A DNA stretch of 33,532 nt from Candidatus Poribacteria bacterium. GTDB taxonomy: Bacteria; Poribacteria; WGA-4E; GCA-2687025. Position numbers and translations under genes: made by a program. Shown here in pieces: positions 17,007-26,000 of this stretch (positions within the stretch are counted from its first letter, which is position 1; every line of letters begins with the position of its first letter). The stretch covers positions 1 to 33,532 of the forward strand of contig VGLH01000034.1 of NCBI GenBank assembly GCA_016866785.1, written 5' to 3'. The notes beneath the pieces are model-generated. The model worked only from the letters and a program-made list of their open reading frames with translations. It was not told the origin of the DNA and made no database searches.

Positions 17007-18275
17007 TTAGCCACGAACCTCATCGACGACTTCGCGCGCGATCTGCACCCACCTCGCCGCGCGCTCCGGCTCGCCGACGAGCGTGTGGATGTCTTTCATC
17101 ACGATCTCGAGGCTGCACTTCTCGGCGACTCGCAGCGTGTGCCGGAGGTCGTCGCGGATGGCGTCCTCGTGCCAGACCTCGGTGCTGATGAGCGTGGGGT
17201 TCGGCTTGCGTGAGAACACGTACCGATCCGCCAACGCGTCCGCCATGAACTCCTCGTCGCACCACGGTGAGACCGACACGCTTCGGAGGTTCTCGAAGCC
17301 CTTGAGCACGTGCCATCGGTTGTGGACGGGCTCGCAGCACCCGTAGTAGCACATGCCGAAGCGTTTCACGACATCGTGCTGGTAGGGGAAGACGAACTCG
17401 GCGAACTGGTCGGGCCCGACGCCGACCGTCTCCTGCGACTCGGAGAGAACCCACAAGTCCTTCGCTCGCACAGCATCCCCGTTGGCAGCGCCGTTGACTG
17501 GCAGCTCGCGTGTGTAGCCACGCGCACCGGAGCCGATGTAGTCGTTCTCGTTGTTGAGCGAGAAGAGCTCCTCGCGTTCCAGCCAGTCGGCGAAGGAGAT
17601 GAGGTCGTCGCGCAGGAAGCCCATCAGCCGGTGGAGCCCTGCCGGGTTGTCGTACATGGCGAGCATCAGCCCATCGATGCCGAGGAAATCGATCGCCGTC
17701 CAGGTCATGCCGACGGTCCACCAGAACCCGCCTCGGATGCGGACATCGAGGATGCCGTCGAAGACGTGCTCGAGGTGCGCCTTCCATCGAAGTGTGCTCT
17801 CGCGGTCGACGCTGAACGTCCGGGGCTTGAGCCTGTCGAAGTCGCGGTCGATATCGACGATAGGCGCGTCCCACCGGTACGCGCCAAAGACGCCCGGGAC
17901 GTCGCTGCGCACCTTCTCTGCCGAGACGCCGTAACCGGTCGCCGACACGTTCCAGTTGCAGTTGATGAACGGCTCCACAACGGAGTCGTCGGCGATGTGC
18001 TCGTGGTGGTAGATGGAGCGGCGGAACCCGTATTCCAAGCCGCGAGCCCAGCCCTCCTGACACTGCACGACCGAACCGGGCACAAGCCCCTGCAGCGCCT
18101 CATGGGACTCGATCATGATGACCGGCCGATTGGTCTTGAGGTCGTTGTGGTCGAACCAGAGCTTCCGCCGCTCGACGTTGACGGGCGATTCGGAGATCTC
18201 CCGGATGCGGCTCGCCAATGACCGCAGGATCTCGAGATCGGATGGCAGGGCTTTCCATTCCGGCGGCGCGCTCAT
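17007..18275 (-). CDS. Divergent URO-D-like protein, paralogue partner
   Basis: The 422-residue product is longer than typical URO-D proteins but shares the style of its neighbour: a central stretch GGFWWTVGMTWTAIDFLG, then FPYQHDVVKRFGMCYYGCCEPVHNRW, where the Cys-Cys-Glu sits where related proteins have their H-x-C metal site. Next come SVSPWCDEEFMADAL and FSRKPNPT, and a C-terminal region IVMKDIHTLVGEP. Such proteins are common in polysaccharide-degrading and sponge- or algae-associated bacteria, usually annotated only as URO-D-like. GGAGGAG directly upstream of the ATG at 18275 decides the start over one at 18338. It is transcribed just ahead of the second URO-D-like gene. A two-protein methyltransferase/demethylase is inferred, not proven. 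Confidence 0.75.
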   Translation of the reverse strand: MSAPPEWKALPSDLEILRSLASRIREISESPVNVERRKLWFDHNDLKTNRPVIMIESHEALQGLVPGSVVQCQEGWARGLEYGFRRSIYHHEHIADDSVVEPFINCNWNVSATGYGVSAEKVRSDVPGVFGAYRWDAPIVDIDRDFDRLKPRTFSVDRESTLRWKAHLEHVFDGILDVRIRGGFWWTVGMTWTAIDFLGIDGLMLAMYDNPAGLHRLMGFLRDDLISFADWLEREELFSLNNENDYIGSGARGYTRELPVNGAANGDAVRAKDLWVLSESQETVGVGPDQFAEFVFPYQHDVVKRFGMCYYGCCEPVHNRWHVLKGFENLRSVSVSPWCDEEFMADALADRYVFSRKPNPTLISTEVWHEDAIRDDLRHTLRVAEKCSLEIVMKDIHTLVGEPERAARWVQIAREVVDEVRG

Positions 18276-18387
18276 CGTCTCTCCTCCTCCGAGCGGCGGA
18301 ACACGACGCGCGCCCATATGACGCGCCTCCTGATGCATAGCCGAGCGGTGAACGCGTGCCCATGCCGCCCGGCCACTGGAGACGCGA

Positions 18388-18415
18388 AGCGGGCAGGACG
18401 CGTTCCCTGCCCGCT
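18388..18415 (-). terminator. Strong GC-rich hairpin downstream of the LRR/sorting-domain locus
   Basis: A perfect 10-bp inverted repeat, AGCGGGCAGG / CCTGCCCGCT, has an 8-base loop and begins 25 bases after the stop codon at 18440 (minus strand). There is no T-run after it. Position and stability make it a likely end of the 21312-to-18440 transcript. Confidence 0.6.
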
Positions 18416-18439
18416 CCCTCCGGTAATCTGAGATGCCGG

Positions 18440-19246
18440 CTACTTCCGAATGACCATCCGTCGCGACGCGTGGTACGAGCCAGCGATCAGCTCGTAGAAG
18501 TACACGCCGTTCGCGACCTTCTCGCCGAACTCATTCCGCCCGTTCCAGTAGGCGGCAGCGCCTCGCGCGTGGTGGTACTCGGCGTCGCGGTACCCAAGGT
18601 CGAGCCTCCGAACCGCCTCGCCTTGCATGTTGTGGATGCGCACGACGACCGTGCTGCCCTCGTGGAGCTCGAACGGGATCCACGTCTCGGGGTTGAACGG
18701 ATTCGGGTAGTTGGGTAGCAGCCGAGCCGTCGCGGGCCGCGCCGACAGGTTCACGGTGACGAAGGCACGCCGCATGTCGTCGGACGTCACGCGGCGGTCA
18801 GCGCGCGCTCCCAGTGCGTAGCCGGCTGGCGTCACGAGCTCGAAGCGCAGCAGATCGGATTCCTCCATGACGCCGCGCTTGATGGCGTCCACGAAAGACG
18901 CCGCGAAGCGGCCGTCCTCGCCGATGGGAACCTCGACCGCCCCACCCGTGCGCGCGTTCAGTACGGGCAGCAACGTTCCCGGCGGCAGAACGACGGCGTC
19001 CTCCAGCTGCCCACCGACCGCGAACGCCCAGACGGGTTCGGTCATACTCGACGGAGCCGCCGCGCCCTCGATGGGCACGCCGAGCGGAACTCCTTCCATC
19101 GCGACGGCCGTCGGGAAGAGCATGTTGATGACGTAGCCCTTGCCACCTTCGACCGGGAAGTCCTCGCCGAAGAGCAGCGTCCCATCGCGTCCGATGGCGG
19201 TTCGGAACCTGCCGTCCGTCATCGCGATGGCGATCGTCGATCCCAT
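18440..19246 (-). pseudogene. Detached C-terminal part of the LRR protein, with PNPFNPETW sorting-type domain
   Basis: This 268-residue frame begins MGSTIAIAMTDGRFR and has no signal peptide. It ends in a ~90-residue domain with LLPNYPNPFNPETWIPFEL, VVVRIHNMQGEAVRRLDLG, AAYWNGRNEFGEKVANGVY and RRMVIRK. That domain has the form of FlgD/Por-secretion (type IX-like) C-terminal sorting domains, which only make sense on an exported protein. The upstream gene (19219-21312) is exported but lacks such a domain, runs into a short nonsense tail, and overlaps this frame by 28 bases. The simplest reading is one original gene split by a frameshift with some loss of sequence near 19220-19270. An independent cytoplasmic protein is less likely. 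A sequencing or assembly error would give the same picture. Confidence 0.6.
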
Positions 19247-21312
19247 GCGGATGAGATGTCGCGCGCGAAGTTGACCGCCGTCCGCGTGGCGCTTGCCGTG
19301 AACGTCCACGACTCGGTCCGCCAACCCATGTTTGCCTTCGTGTGACCTGTCGTGTCGAAGGTGAAATCCGCCGATGCGCCCGCTGCCGAGGCGCGCATGC
19401 GCATCACTCGCGGACCGCCCTCCGGATTGCCGGATAGGTCGAACATGACGTTGTAGGTGTGTCCAGGCACCGTGCCGATCTCTGTCGAGACCCCGCCGGC
19501 AGTGCTCCCGTTAAGGTCGATGCTCCGCGTACCTGCCGATGCTTCCCAGTACCCGTTGATGTAGTCGACGTTGCCTCGGCTCACCGTCCAGGCGGCGATC
19601 GCCGTGGACCCGGCCGCGATCTCCACGAACGAGCCACCGGGAACGGACACGCCCTCCTCAAAGCTGCCGTTGGGAACGAGGTTGGCGACAACCGCGCCGC
19701 CCGTTGGCACAAACGACCAACTCAGGATGTCATGGCTCTCGTGCGCTCCTCCTGTTGCCGCCGTGAAGCCCACCCACGCCGAGCCGTGATCCAGGAACAG
19801 CGTATCCGGCAGTCGCAGCGGGACGGACAGGATGGGCTTCGTAAGGTCGTTGAGGAACACCTGGAACGACCCCGGCGCGTAGCGAACCAGAACGGTGTGC
19901 GTCGCGCCGCTCGCCAGGCGCGGAATGTCGGACGTCGACGCGAGCGCGTACGCGTGGTCCGTGCGGTTCACTTTGATCCGCGCTGTATGCAGGCTGATGT
20001 GGTTGTCGTCGGGGTCGGGGAAGTCGCTGTTGTCCCACGTGTCGAACTCGACGGCGAGGCTGTTGGCGATTCCGCTATACCCGATGCCGCCGCCAAGGTC
20101 TCCGAGCGCGAAGGGCTCCGAGTTCTGGATCACGAACGCCAGTCCATCCGCGCCGCGGTCACCGAAGTCTGTGATGCGGAAGCGGAACCGCGACTCGAAT
20201 CCGCCGGCGACGGGCAGCTTCGTCGTAGACCAGGCGGCTCCGACTTGCCAGTTGGCGGGCTGCGTCAGCCGCAGGTACCCGCCGCTCGTGATGGCATCGC
20301 CGACGACCGCCAGCGGGTGGCTGAACTCCGGGTGCGGGAAGATGCTCGGCTCAGCGGAGCGCGCCAGGACGATGACGCCGCGACCGCGCAGCGCGGGAAT
20401 GTGCTCGGAGATGGACGCCGCGCTCAACGGGTTGTCGCGCAACTCGATCGCGTCGCCGGACGACAAGCCCGGGTTTGCCGCGAGCGGGCTGATGTCGGCG
20501 ACCATGTTGAAGCTCAGGTCGAGGTCGGGTGTCTCCCACTCGTCGCCTTCCCCAAGGTGTACCATGCCTGCCAGGGGCGACACGTCTGCGATGTGATTCC
20601 GGCTCGCGCGGAGCAGTACAAGGTTCGTCAGCCCGCTGAGGGGTTCCAGGCTGACGATCTCGTTGTCCTGGACAAGCAGGCGCTTCAGATTCGTGAGGCC
20701 CGCGAGTGGCGACAGGTCAGAAATGCCCGTACTCCACAGGCCGAGCCCCTCGAGGTTGACCAGACTGGACAACGGAGTCAGCGTGCCAAGCAGGTTGTTG
20801 CCCAGCGCGACATCCTGCAGGTTGGTCAATGACGCCAACGGCGAAACGTCGTGGATGCCAGTGCCGGATAGCCAGAGATGAGTGATGTTGGTCAGTTCGG
20901 CGAGCGGGGCGATATCGCCAAGCGGATTGTACTCCAAACCAAGCTGTCGCACGTGGACCAATCCCGACAGGATGCGTGCGTCCGTGATCCCGTTCTCAGG
21001 GAGATAGAGTGTGTTCAGGTGCTCGAGCCCCGCCAGTGGGGATACATCGCGGATCGCGTTCTTGCCGAGCCCAGCCATTGTCAGATTGACAGCATACTGA
21101 AGCCCTTCTAGGCTCGTGATGCCGCGCTCCCACGCGTAGATGCCTTTAAGGCTTGCTCGTGCAGTGTCGGTGATCTCTGTCGCGGGAAGCCCCGTCGCTT
21201 CGCTCAGCGCCGCCGCGAGATTCGGGTCCGGAATCGAGACGACCGCCGCGCGCGCAGCGACCGATGCAAGCGTGAACAGAAGCACAGCCACGATGCGGAC
21301 GTATCGGCACAT
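19219..21312 (-). CDS. Secreted LRR + L-type lectin + DUF642 protein, C-terminus apparently frameshifted
   Basis: The 697-residue protein has a signal peptide (to about residue 22, ARA-AVV). Residues ~45-300 are SDS22-like leucine-rich repeats (recurring DVSPLAGL, DISPLAGLTNLKRLLVQ, NEIVSLEPL). Residues ~325-545 resemble a bacterial legume-type lectin domain (GGFESRFRFRITDFG, GADGLAFVIQNS, NSLAVEFDTWDN, NHISLH). Residues ~555-685 are a DUF642/galactose-binding-like domain (NLVPNGSFEEG, AAWTVSRGNVDYINGYWEA, RSIDLNGS). It therefore looks like a carbohydrate-binding adhesin on the cell surface. The DUF642 domain breaks off at TAVNFA and the frame ends 14 residues later without the family's usual GP-x-x-DDV ending. 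AGGAG 9 bases upstream supports the ATG. Confidence 0.85.
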   Translation of the reverse strand: MCRYVRIVAVLLFTLASVAARAAVVSIPDPNLAAALSEATGLPATEITDTARASLKGIYAWERGITSLEGLQYAVNLTMAGLGKNAIRDVSPLAGLEHLNTLYLPENGITDARILSGLVHVRQLGLEYNPLGDIAPLAELTNITHLWLSGTGIHDVSPLASLTNLQDVALGNNLLGTLTPLSSLVNLEGLGLWSTGISDLSPLAGLTNLKRLLVQDNEIVSLEPLSGLTNLVLLRASRNHIADVSPLAGMVHLGEGDEWETPDLDLSFNMVADISPLAANPGLSSGDAIELRDNPLSAASISEHIPALRGRGVIVLARSAEPSIFPHPEFSHPLAVVGDAITSGGYLRLTQPANWQVGAAWSTTKLPVAGGFESRFRFRITDFGDRGADGLAFVIQNSEPFALGDLGGGIGYSGIANSLAVEFDTWDNSDFPDPDDNHISLHTARIKVNRTDHAYALASTSDIPRLASGATHTVLVRYAPGSFQVFLNDLTKPILSVPLRLPDTLFLDHGSAWVGFTAATGGAHESHDILSWSFVPTGGAVVANLVPNGSFEEGVSVPGGSFVEIAAGSTAIAAWTVSRGNVDYINGYWEASAGTRSIDLNGSTAGGVSTEIGTVPGHTYNVMFDLSGNPEGGPRVMRMRASAAGASADFTFDTTGHTKANMGWRTESWTFTASATRTAVNFARDISSAWDRRSPSR

Positions 21313-21468
21313 CGCGTCTCACTCCTTGTGGGCACGTTGCGCACTCCGTCGGCGAAGCCGACCTCGCTGACGATTCCCGGAGCCGGGGCTCGACACTGAG
21401 TTCGCTGACGAGCTCGATACTGCGAAGCCGCCCGTACGTCAACGCGCATGTTGCCGCGACAGCTACGG

Positions 21469-22869
21469 TCATCCGACTGCGCGGACCTTGTCCTCGTCGG
21501 CGTCTAGACCGCGCAGGAAGCCGTGGCAGGCGTCCGTCAACTCGCGAACGCGGTCGGCGTTGCCGTCGGCGACGTTGGTCGTCTCGCAGGGGTCGGCGGA
21601 CAGGTCGTAGAGCTCCGGCGGCACAGCGCCGTCCTGCCCCAGCACGAGCGACCATCGCCCGTCCGTGACGCTGATCTTGGATCCGTCGCGTCCGCGCCCG
21701 ATCTGCAGCGCCTGAGCGGATACGGCGATGTCACGATCCCACGACGCATCACGGTGCAGCAGCGGTACAAGGGACTTGCCGTGAGCCACGTTCGGCACGG
21801 GGCGTCCTGCCAGTTCCAGGATCGTCGGCATGATGTCCGGCGGCTGGACGAGCGCCGAAACGCGCCTGCCGCCTTGGATGCCGGGCACGCGGATGAGCAG
21901 CGGGATGTGGGACACCTCGCGGTAAAGGGGCCAGCTACCCCGGTCGTCGTGGTCGCAGATGTTGGACTTCCCCGTGCGGTTGTGCTCGCCGAGGTACATG
22001 CCATGGTCCGCCATGAAGAAGACGGCGGTGCGGTCGGCGATGCCTGTGTCCTCGATCATGCGCAGCACTCTGCCGACGTGCTTGCTGACGAGCGTCACTT
22101 CGCCCGCGTAGTGCGCTCGAAGGTTCCGCAGCTCCTCGGGCGTGTAGTCCGACGCGGGCCCGTAGTTGGGATGGAACATCGGGACGCCATCGTAGTCGGG
22201 ATCGTAGAGCGCGACCATGTACTCGGGTGGGTCCCAGGGCTCGTGAACGTCGAAGCAGTCCACCCACAGAAAAAAGAGCTCCGTCTGGTAGTTGTGCTCC
22301 AGCCATTGACTCGCCAATCGGCACGTCTTGGCGACGAACCGATCCTCCTCGGAGTGCCACAAATGATGGTTCTGCCAGGCGTGCACGTTGGCGAGGACGC
22401 CGTCGAATGGGAAGGGCCGCTGACGGGTCTTCGCGTTGGGCATCTTCTCGACGACGGGATGGTTCATCCACGTCATCGGCGTGTCGCCCTCCTGTCCCCG
22501 CGTCCAGACGGCTCCGTGGAATCCTCGGTCGAAGTTGTAGTCCGCGCGCATCATGTGGGGCGTGTCGATGATGAGTTGGCAGATGTATCCCGCGCCTGAA
22601 AGCTGCGGCGCAATGACGACCGCGCGGGGATCGAGCGGCTTCCACCCGTAGAAGGGGAACCCGTACCTGCCCGTGAACCAGTCGGTTCGCGTTGGGATCG
22701 TCGGAAAGGACGAGACATAGCAGTTGTCGAAGCTGACGGCGGTCGAAGCGAAGGCGTCGAGCTCCGGCGTCTTGATCCACGGGTTGCCGTGAGCGCCCAG
22801 GTGGTCGTAGCGGAAGGTATCGGAGACGATGACGATGATGTTGAGGTCGTCGGGGATGGTTCCAGGCAT
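21469..22869 (-). CDS. Sulfatase-fold hydrolase lacking the formylglycine Cys/Ser
   Basis: The 466-residue protein belongs to the alkaline-phosphatase/sulfatase superfamily: NIIVIVSDTFRYDHLGAHGN (first metal site, Asp17), FMADHGMYLGEHN (second metal Asp-His), and a C-terminal subdomain with ELYDLSADPCETTNVA, typical of sulfatases. The active-site motif, normally C/S-x-P-x-R-x4-TG, reads TIPTRTDWFTG at residues 57-67. Thr57 stands where the residue modified to formylglycine should be, while Pro, Arg and TG are kept. There is no signal peptide. The ATG at 22869 has AGGAGGG just upstream; an earlier ATG at 22947 is less likely. It could be a phosphodiesterase-type enzyme with a Thr nucleophile, a sulfatase by another mechanism, or inactive. 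Confidence 0.85.
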   Translation of the reverse strand: MPGTIPDDLNIIVIVSDTFRYDHLGAHGNPWIKTPELDAFASTAVSFDNCYVSSFPTIPTRTDWFTGRYGFPFYGWKPLDPRAVVIAPQLSGAGYICQLIIDTPHMMRADYNFDRGFHGAVWTRGQEGDTPMTWMNHPVVEKMPNAKTRQRPFPFDGVLANVHAWQNHHLWHSEEDRFVAKTCRLASQWLEHNYQTELFFLWVDCFDVHEPWDPPEYMVALYDPDYDGVPMFHPNYGPASDYTPEELRNLRAHYAGEVTLVSKHVGRVLRMIEDTGIADRTAVFFMADHGMYLGEHNRTGKSNICDHDDRGSWPLYREVSHIPLLIRVPGIQGGRRVSALVQPPDIMPTILELAGRPVPNVAHGKSLVPLLHRDASWDRDIAVSAQALQIGRGRDGSKISVTDGRWSLVLGQDGAVPPELYDLSADPCETTNVADGNADRVRELTDACHGFLRGLDADEDKVRAVG

Positions 22870-22935
22870 GTGCAGCCCTCCTGGGCGCACCATATCAGTG
22901 CGAATGTCACCGATCAAGGCGTCGAGCGTCGTTGC

Positions 22936-22964
22936 TTGAAAACGCACCGGCGCGGTGCTAGCCT
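22936..22964 (+). promoter_or_regulatory. Putative promoter with palindromic spacer, upstream of the 1167-residue secreted protein
   Basis: TTGAAA (22936-22941) and TAGCCT (22959-22964) are separated by exactly 17 bases. The spacer holds GCACCG-GCG-CGGTGC (22944-22958), a perfect 6-bp inverted repeat. The -35 is good (5 of 6 to TTGACA) and the -10 weak (3 of 6). The palindrome would be well placed as an operator, and it lies in the divergent interval between 22869 and 23009. Confidence 0.4.
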
Positions 22965-23008
22965 AGCTTCGGCACAACAGAGCTCGCATTCCACGGGATT
23001 CGATCGGG

Positions 23009-26000
23009 ATGATGATGACCCTACTTGGCACGGTTCTCTCCCTGGCTTACGCCGCCCCTGCACCCGCCGTCAACGAATGGGCAGCCGGCTACGCGGACAC
23101 GCTCGCCGACTTCGTCGCTGATTTCGATCGAGCCGCCGCCGAGAACACGCTCGAAACGAGCGTGTCGAACTCGCAGAGCGGCGGCATCGCGATGCCATCC
23201 ATCTTTCAGCATCCGCGCGAAGCAGGAGACGCCCGACTCACCTACGAGGTGGCTCTGCCGGAAGATGGCGGCGAAGCGCGTCTCATCCTGGCGTTTGCGC
23301 TGGGTCTTCGCGACGGAGTTCGTCTCGACGATCCGAAGACGCCCGTCGACGGCGTGCTCTGCGGCATCAGCGTCGACGGTCATCGCGTCTTCGAAGCGAT
23401 CGTCCACGAGCCGGGCTGGCGCGAGCACTCCGTCGATCTGACCCCCCTCGCCGGACGAACCGTTCAACTCACGTTCACGGCGAACAATAACGGAACGCCG
23501 AACTACGACTGGCTGCTCTGGGGCAATCCGCGCCTGTATCGGCTGTGGACCGAGACCAAGAAAACCGCGCCTTCGCGCCTGTCAGCGGGCTTGGCGCTGC
23601 TGACGGGGCATGACGGAAGGGCGTCGGTCCGGCGCTTCCTGTTGGACCGCGCCGAGGCGGTCGAGGACGCCGTCGATGACCTGGCATCGGAATGGCGCGG
23701 CGAGTCGATTCAGCGGATCGAGCTCTTCGCGTTCCTGCCCAAGGTAGCGATTCGGAGCCTCTCGTCGGCTCAGCATCTGCTGTTTGCGGGCAAGGACTAC
23801 ACGGTGCGGTGCGCCGTGGAGAACGTCGGCGACGCGCCGGTCGAAGATTTCCACCAGATATCGGCGGGAATCAGCGGCGCGGCGCTCCGCCGGGGAAGGG
23901 CGGAACGGTCCATCGGCTCGCTCGACATCGGCGAGGTCGCCCAGCTCTCGTGGCACATGCGCGGAAGCCAACGACGCGACTCCGTCGATGTCACCGTGTC
24001 GCTGAAGAGCGCCCTCGACGGCATCGTGGGCACGCCCACGCGGACAGCATCGCTGCGGTTCCAGCGAGCGCTGCCTCCGCTGCCTGCGCGCACGTCGAAC
24101 GAAGTGCGCAGCGTCATCCAGTCGGACTACGCGCTGCTGGAAAACTCCAACGTGCGGATCGCCTTCGTCGAGAACGACGGGGCGTTCCACCACTTCGTGC
24201 TGTTCGCCCAGAAGGGCAACCACCTTCAGCAGGTCGCCACGTCGATGCCGATCTCTCGCGTGGTCTACCTGGACAGGCACGGCGAGGCGCAATCGCTCGA
24301 CTTGGTCCCGACGCGGATCACGATGGGGGGTTCCAGCGACGGCGATGCGTCCCTGCTGTTGTCATCGCAGCAGACGGACGACGACGGCGTCGTGTGGGAC
24401 TTCGAGGCGGCTTTCACGCTCTACGACGAGTCGAAGCGCATTCGGACACGGTACCGTATCCGTCCGAGCGAGAAGCGACGAGTCCTCCATTTCGCGGGTC
24501 CGATGCTCCGCGTCGGCGATGGAACCGATGGCGACAAGAAGGAGTTCGCGCTTTTCCCCGGGCTGGAGTTCCTGGAAGGCGACGAGGTCTCATCGAGCAC
24601 GCGCGATGCTGCACCCCCGATCAACACGCGACTCGTGCCGCATCCGTACAAGATCACGATCCCGATCATGGCGGTGCAGCAGGGGGAGACGACGACGGGC
24701 GTGCTGTGGGACCCGCTGTCGCCGTGGGGACGCGATGGCAAGGGTCTGTCGCCGTTGTTCGCGTCGCCGAACTGGTTCGACGGTCAGGACAACCACCTCA
24801 TCGGCGTGTTTCTCCCGACGGTACCGGACTGGGTGGGCGAGAACGAGGTGCTCAGCCGCGAAGGGTACGTGGTATCGGAACTGCCGCTCGAGCTGCGCGC
24901 GCAGATCTTCACCGACTCGCGTGGGACCATTCTCGACATCCCGGACATCTGGGTTGATGCTTACGGATACCCGAAGCCGGAGGATGCGCCGCGCTCCGAC
25001 GAGGAAGAGGTAGCCCTGTCGCGGCACGGGTTCCTCGTGTCCGCGTGGGACGAGGAGACGAGGAAGTCGCGGCACTGCGTGGACTGGGCTCCGGCGAACG
25101 CTCCGGGGTTCGCGACGCTTCTCTGGTATGACTACCTCGCCACCGGCGACCCATCGGCGCGTGAGCGCGTCGAATTGATCGCTCGTCAGACGCTCGAAGA
25201 GCAAGGGCCCGCCGGGCTGGCGTCTCCGGCGAACTGCCACATTCTGCGGTGGGAGTTCCCCTTCTACTACGGACACCTGCCGGGAGCCATCGTCGGCGCG
25301 CGACAGCAGGTCCAGGGGATGATCGCGTCTCAGAAAGACGACGGAAGCTGGCGGTTCAACCCGACCAGCGACCAGACGCGGTCGCTGGGCGAGGCGGGCG
25401 ATGCCGTGATCGGGACGTGCGCCGGCAACGCGCTACGCGTGCTCAAGTTCGCTCGCGTGACCGGCGACGAACGCGCGCTTCGTTCCGGGATCAAGGCGCT
25501 GGAGTTCATGGATCGGTTCGCGGTGCCTCGTGGGGCTCAGGGATGGGAGTGTCCGCTCTACGAACCGGACATCCTCGCTGCCGCCTATGCCGTCGGTGCG
25601 TATCTCGAAGCGCACGCCATCACAGGCGAAGCCGTTTACCTGGAGAAGGCGGAATACTGGGCGCGGACCGGGTTGCCGTTCCTCTACTTCTGGAACGTGC
25701 CGGACCGACCCGGGATGCGGTTCGGCTCCATACCGGTATTCGGGACGACGTTCTACACACACTCCTGGTTCGGTGTGCCGGTCCAGTGGAACGGCTTGGT
25801 CTACGCCTACTATGTCCAGCGTTTGTCGCGGTTCTCGGACTACCCGTGGCGGCAGGTCGCGGAAGGCGTGACGATGAGTGCGATGCACCAGCAGTGGACG
25901 GACGGCAAGCTCAAGGGCACCTACCCCGACGGGTTCTACGGGTTCTGCACCGAGGGCAAGGGTCCGCACATCAACCCGGAAGACATCATGGTGAACCTGT

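Noticed and set aside
19459-20832. 457-codon + strand frame opposite the LRR/lectin gene.
   Set aside because: Composition biased, no motif; the minus strand shows regular LRR periodicity.
21348-21387. Small hairpins (GTCGGC-GAA-GCCGAC and CCCG/CGGG) between the sulfatase-fold gene and the LRR gene.
   Set aside because: Compatible with a weak terminator, but no T-run and stems of this size are common in GC-rich DNA.
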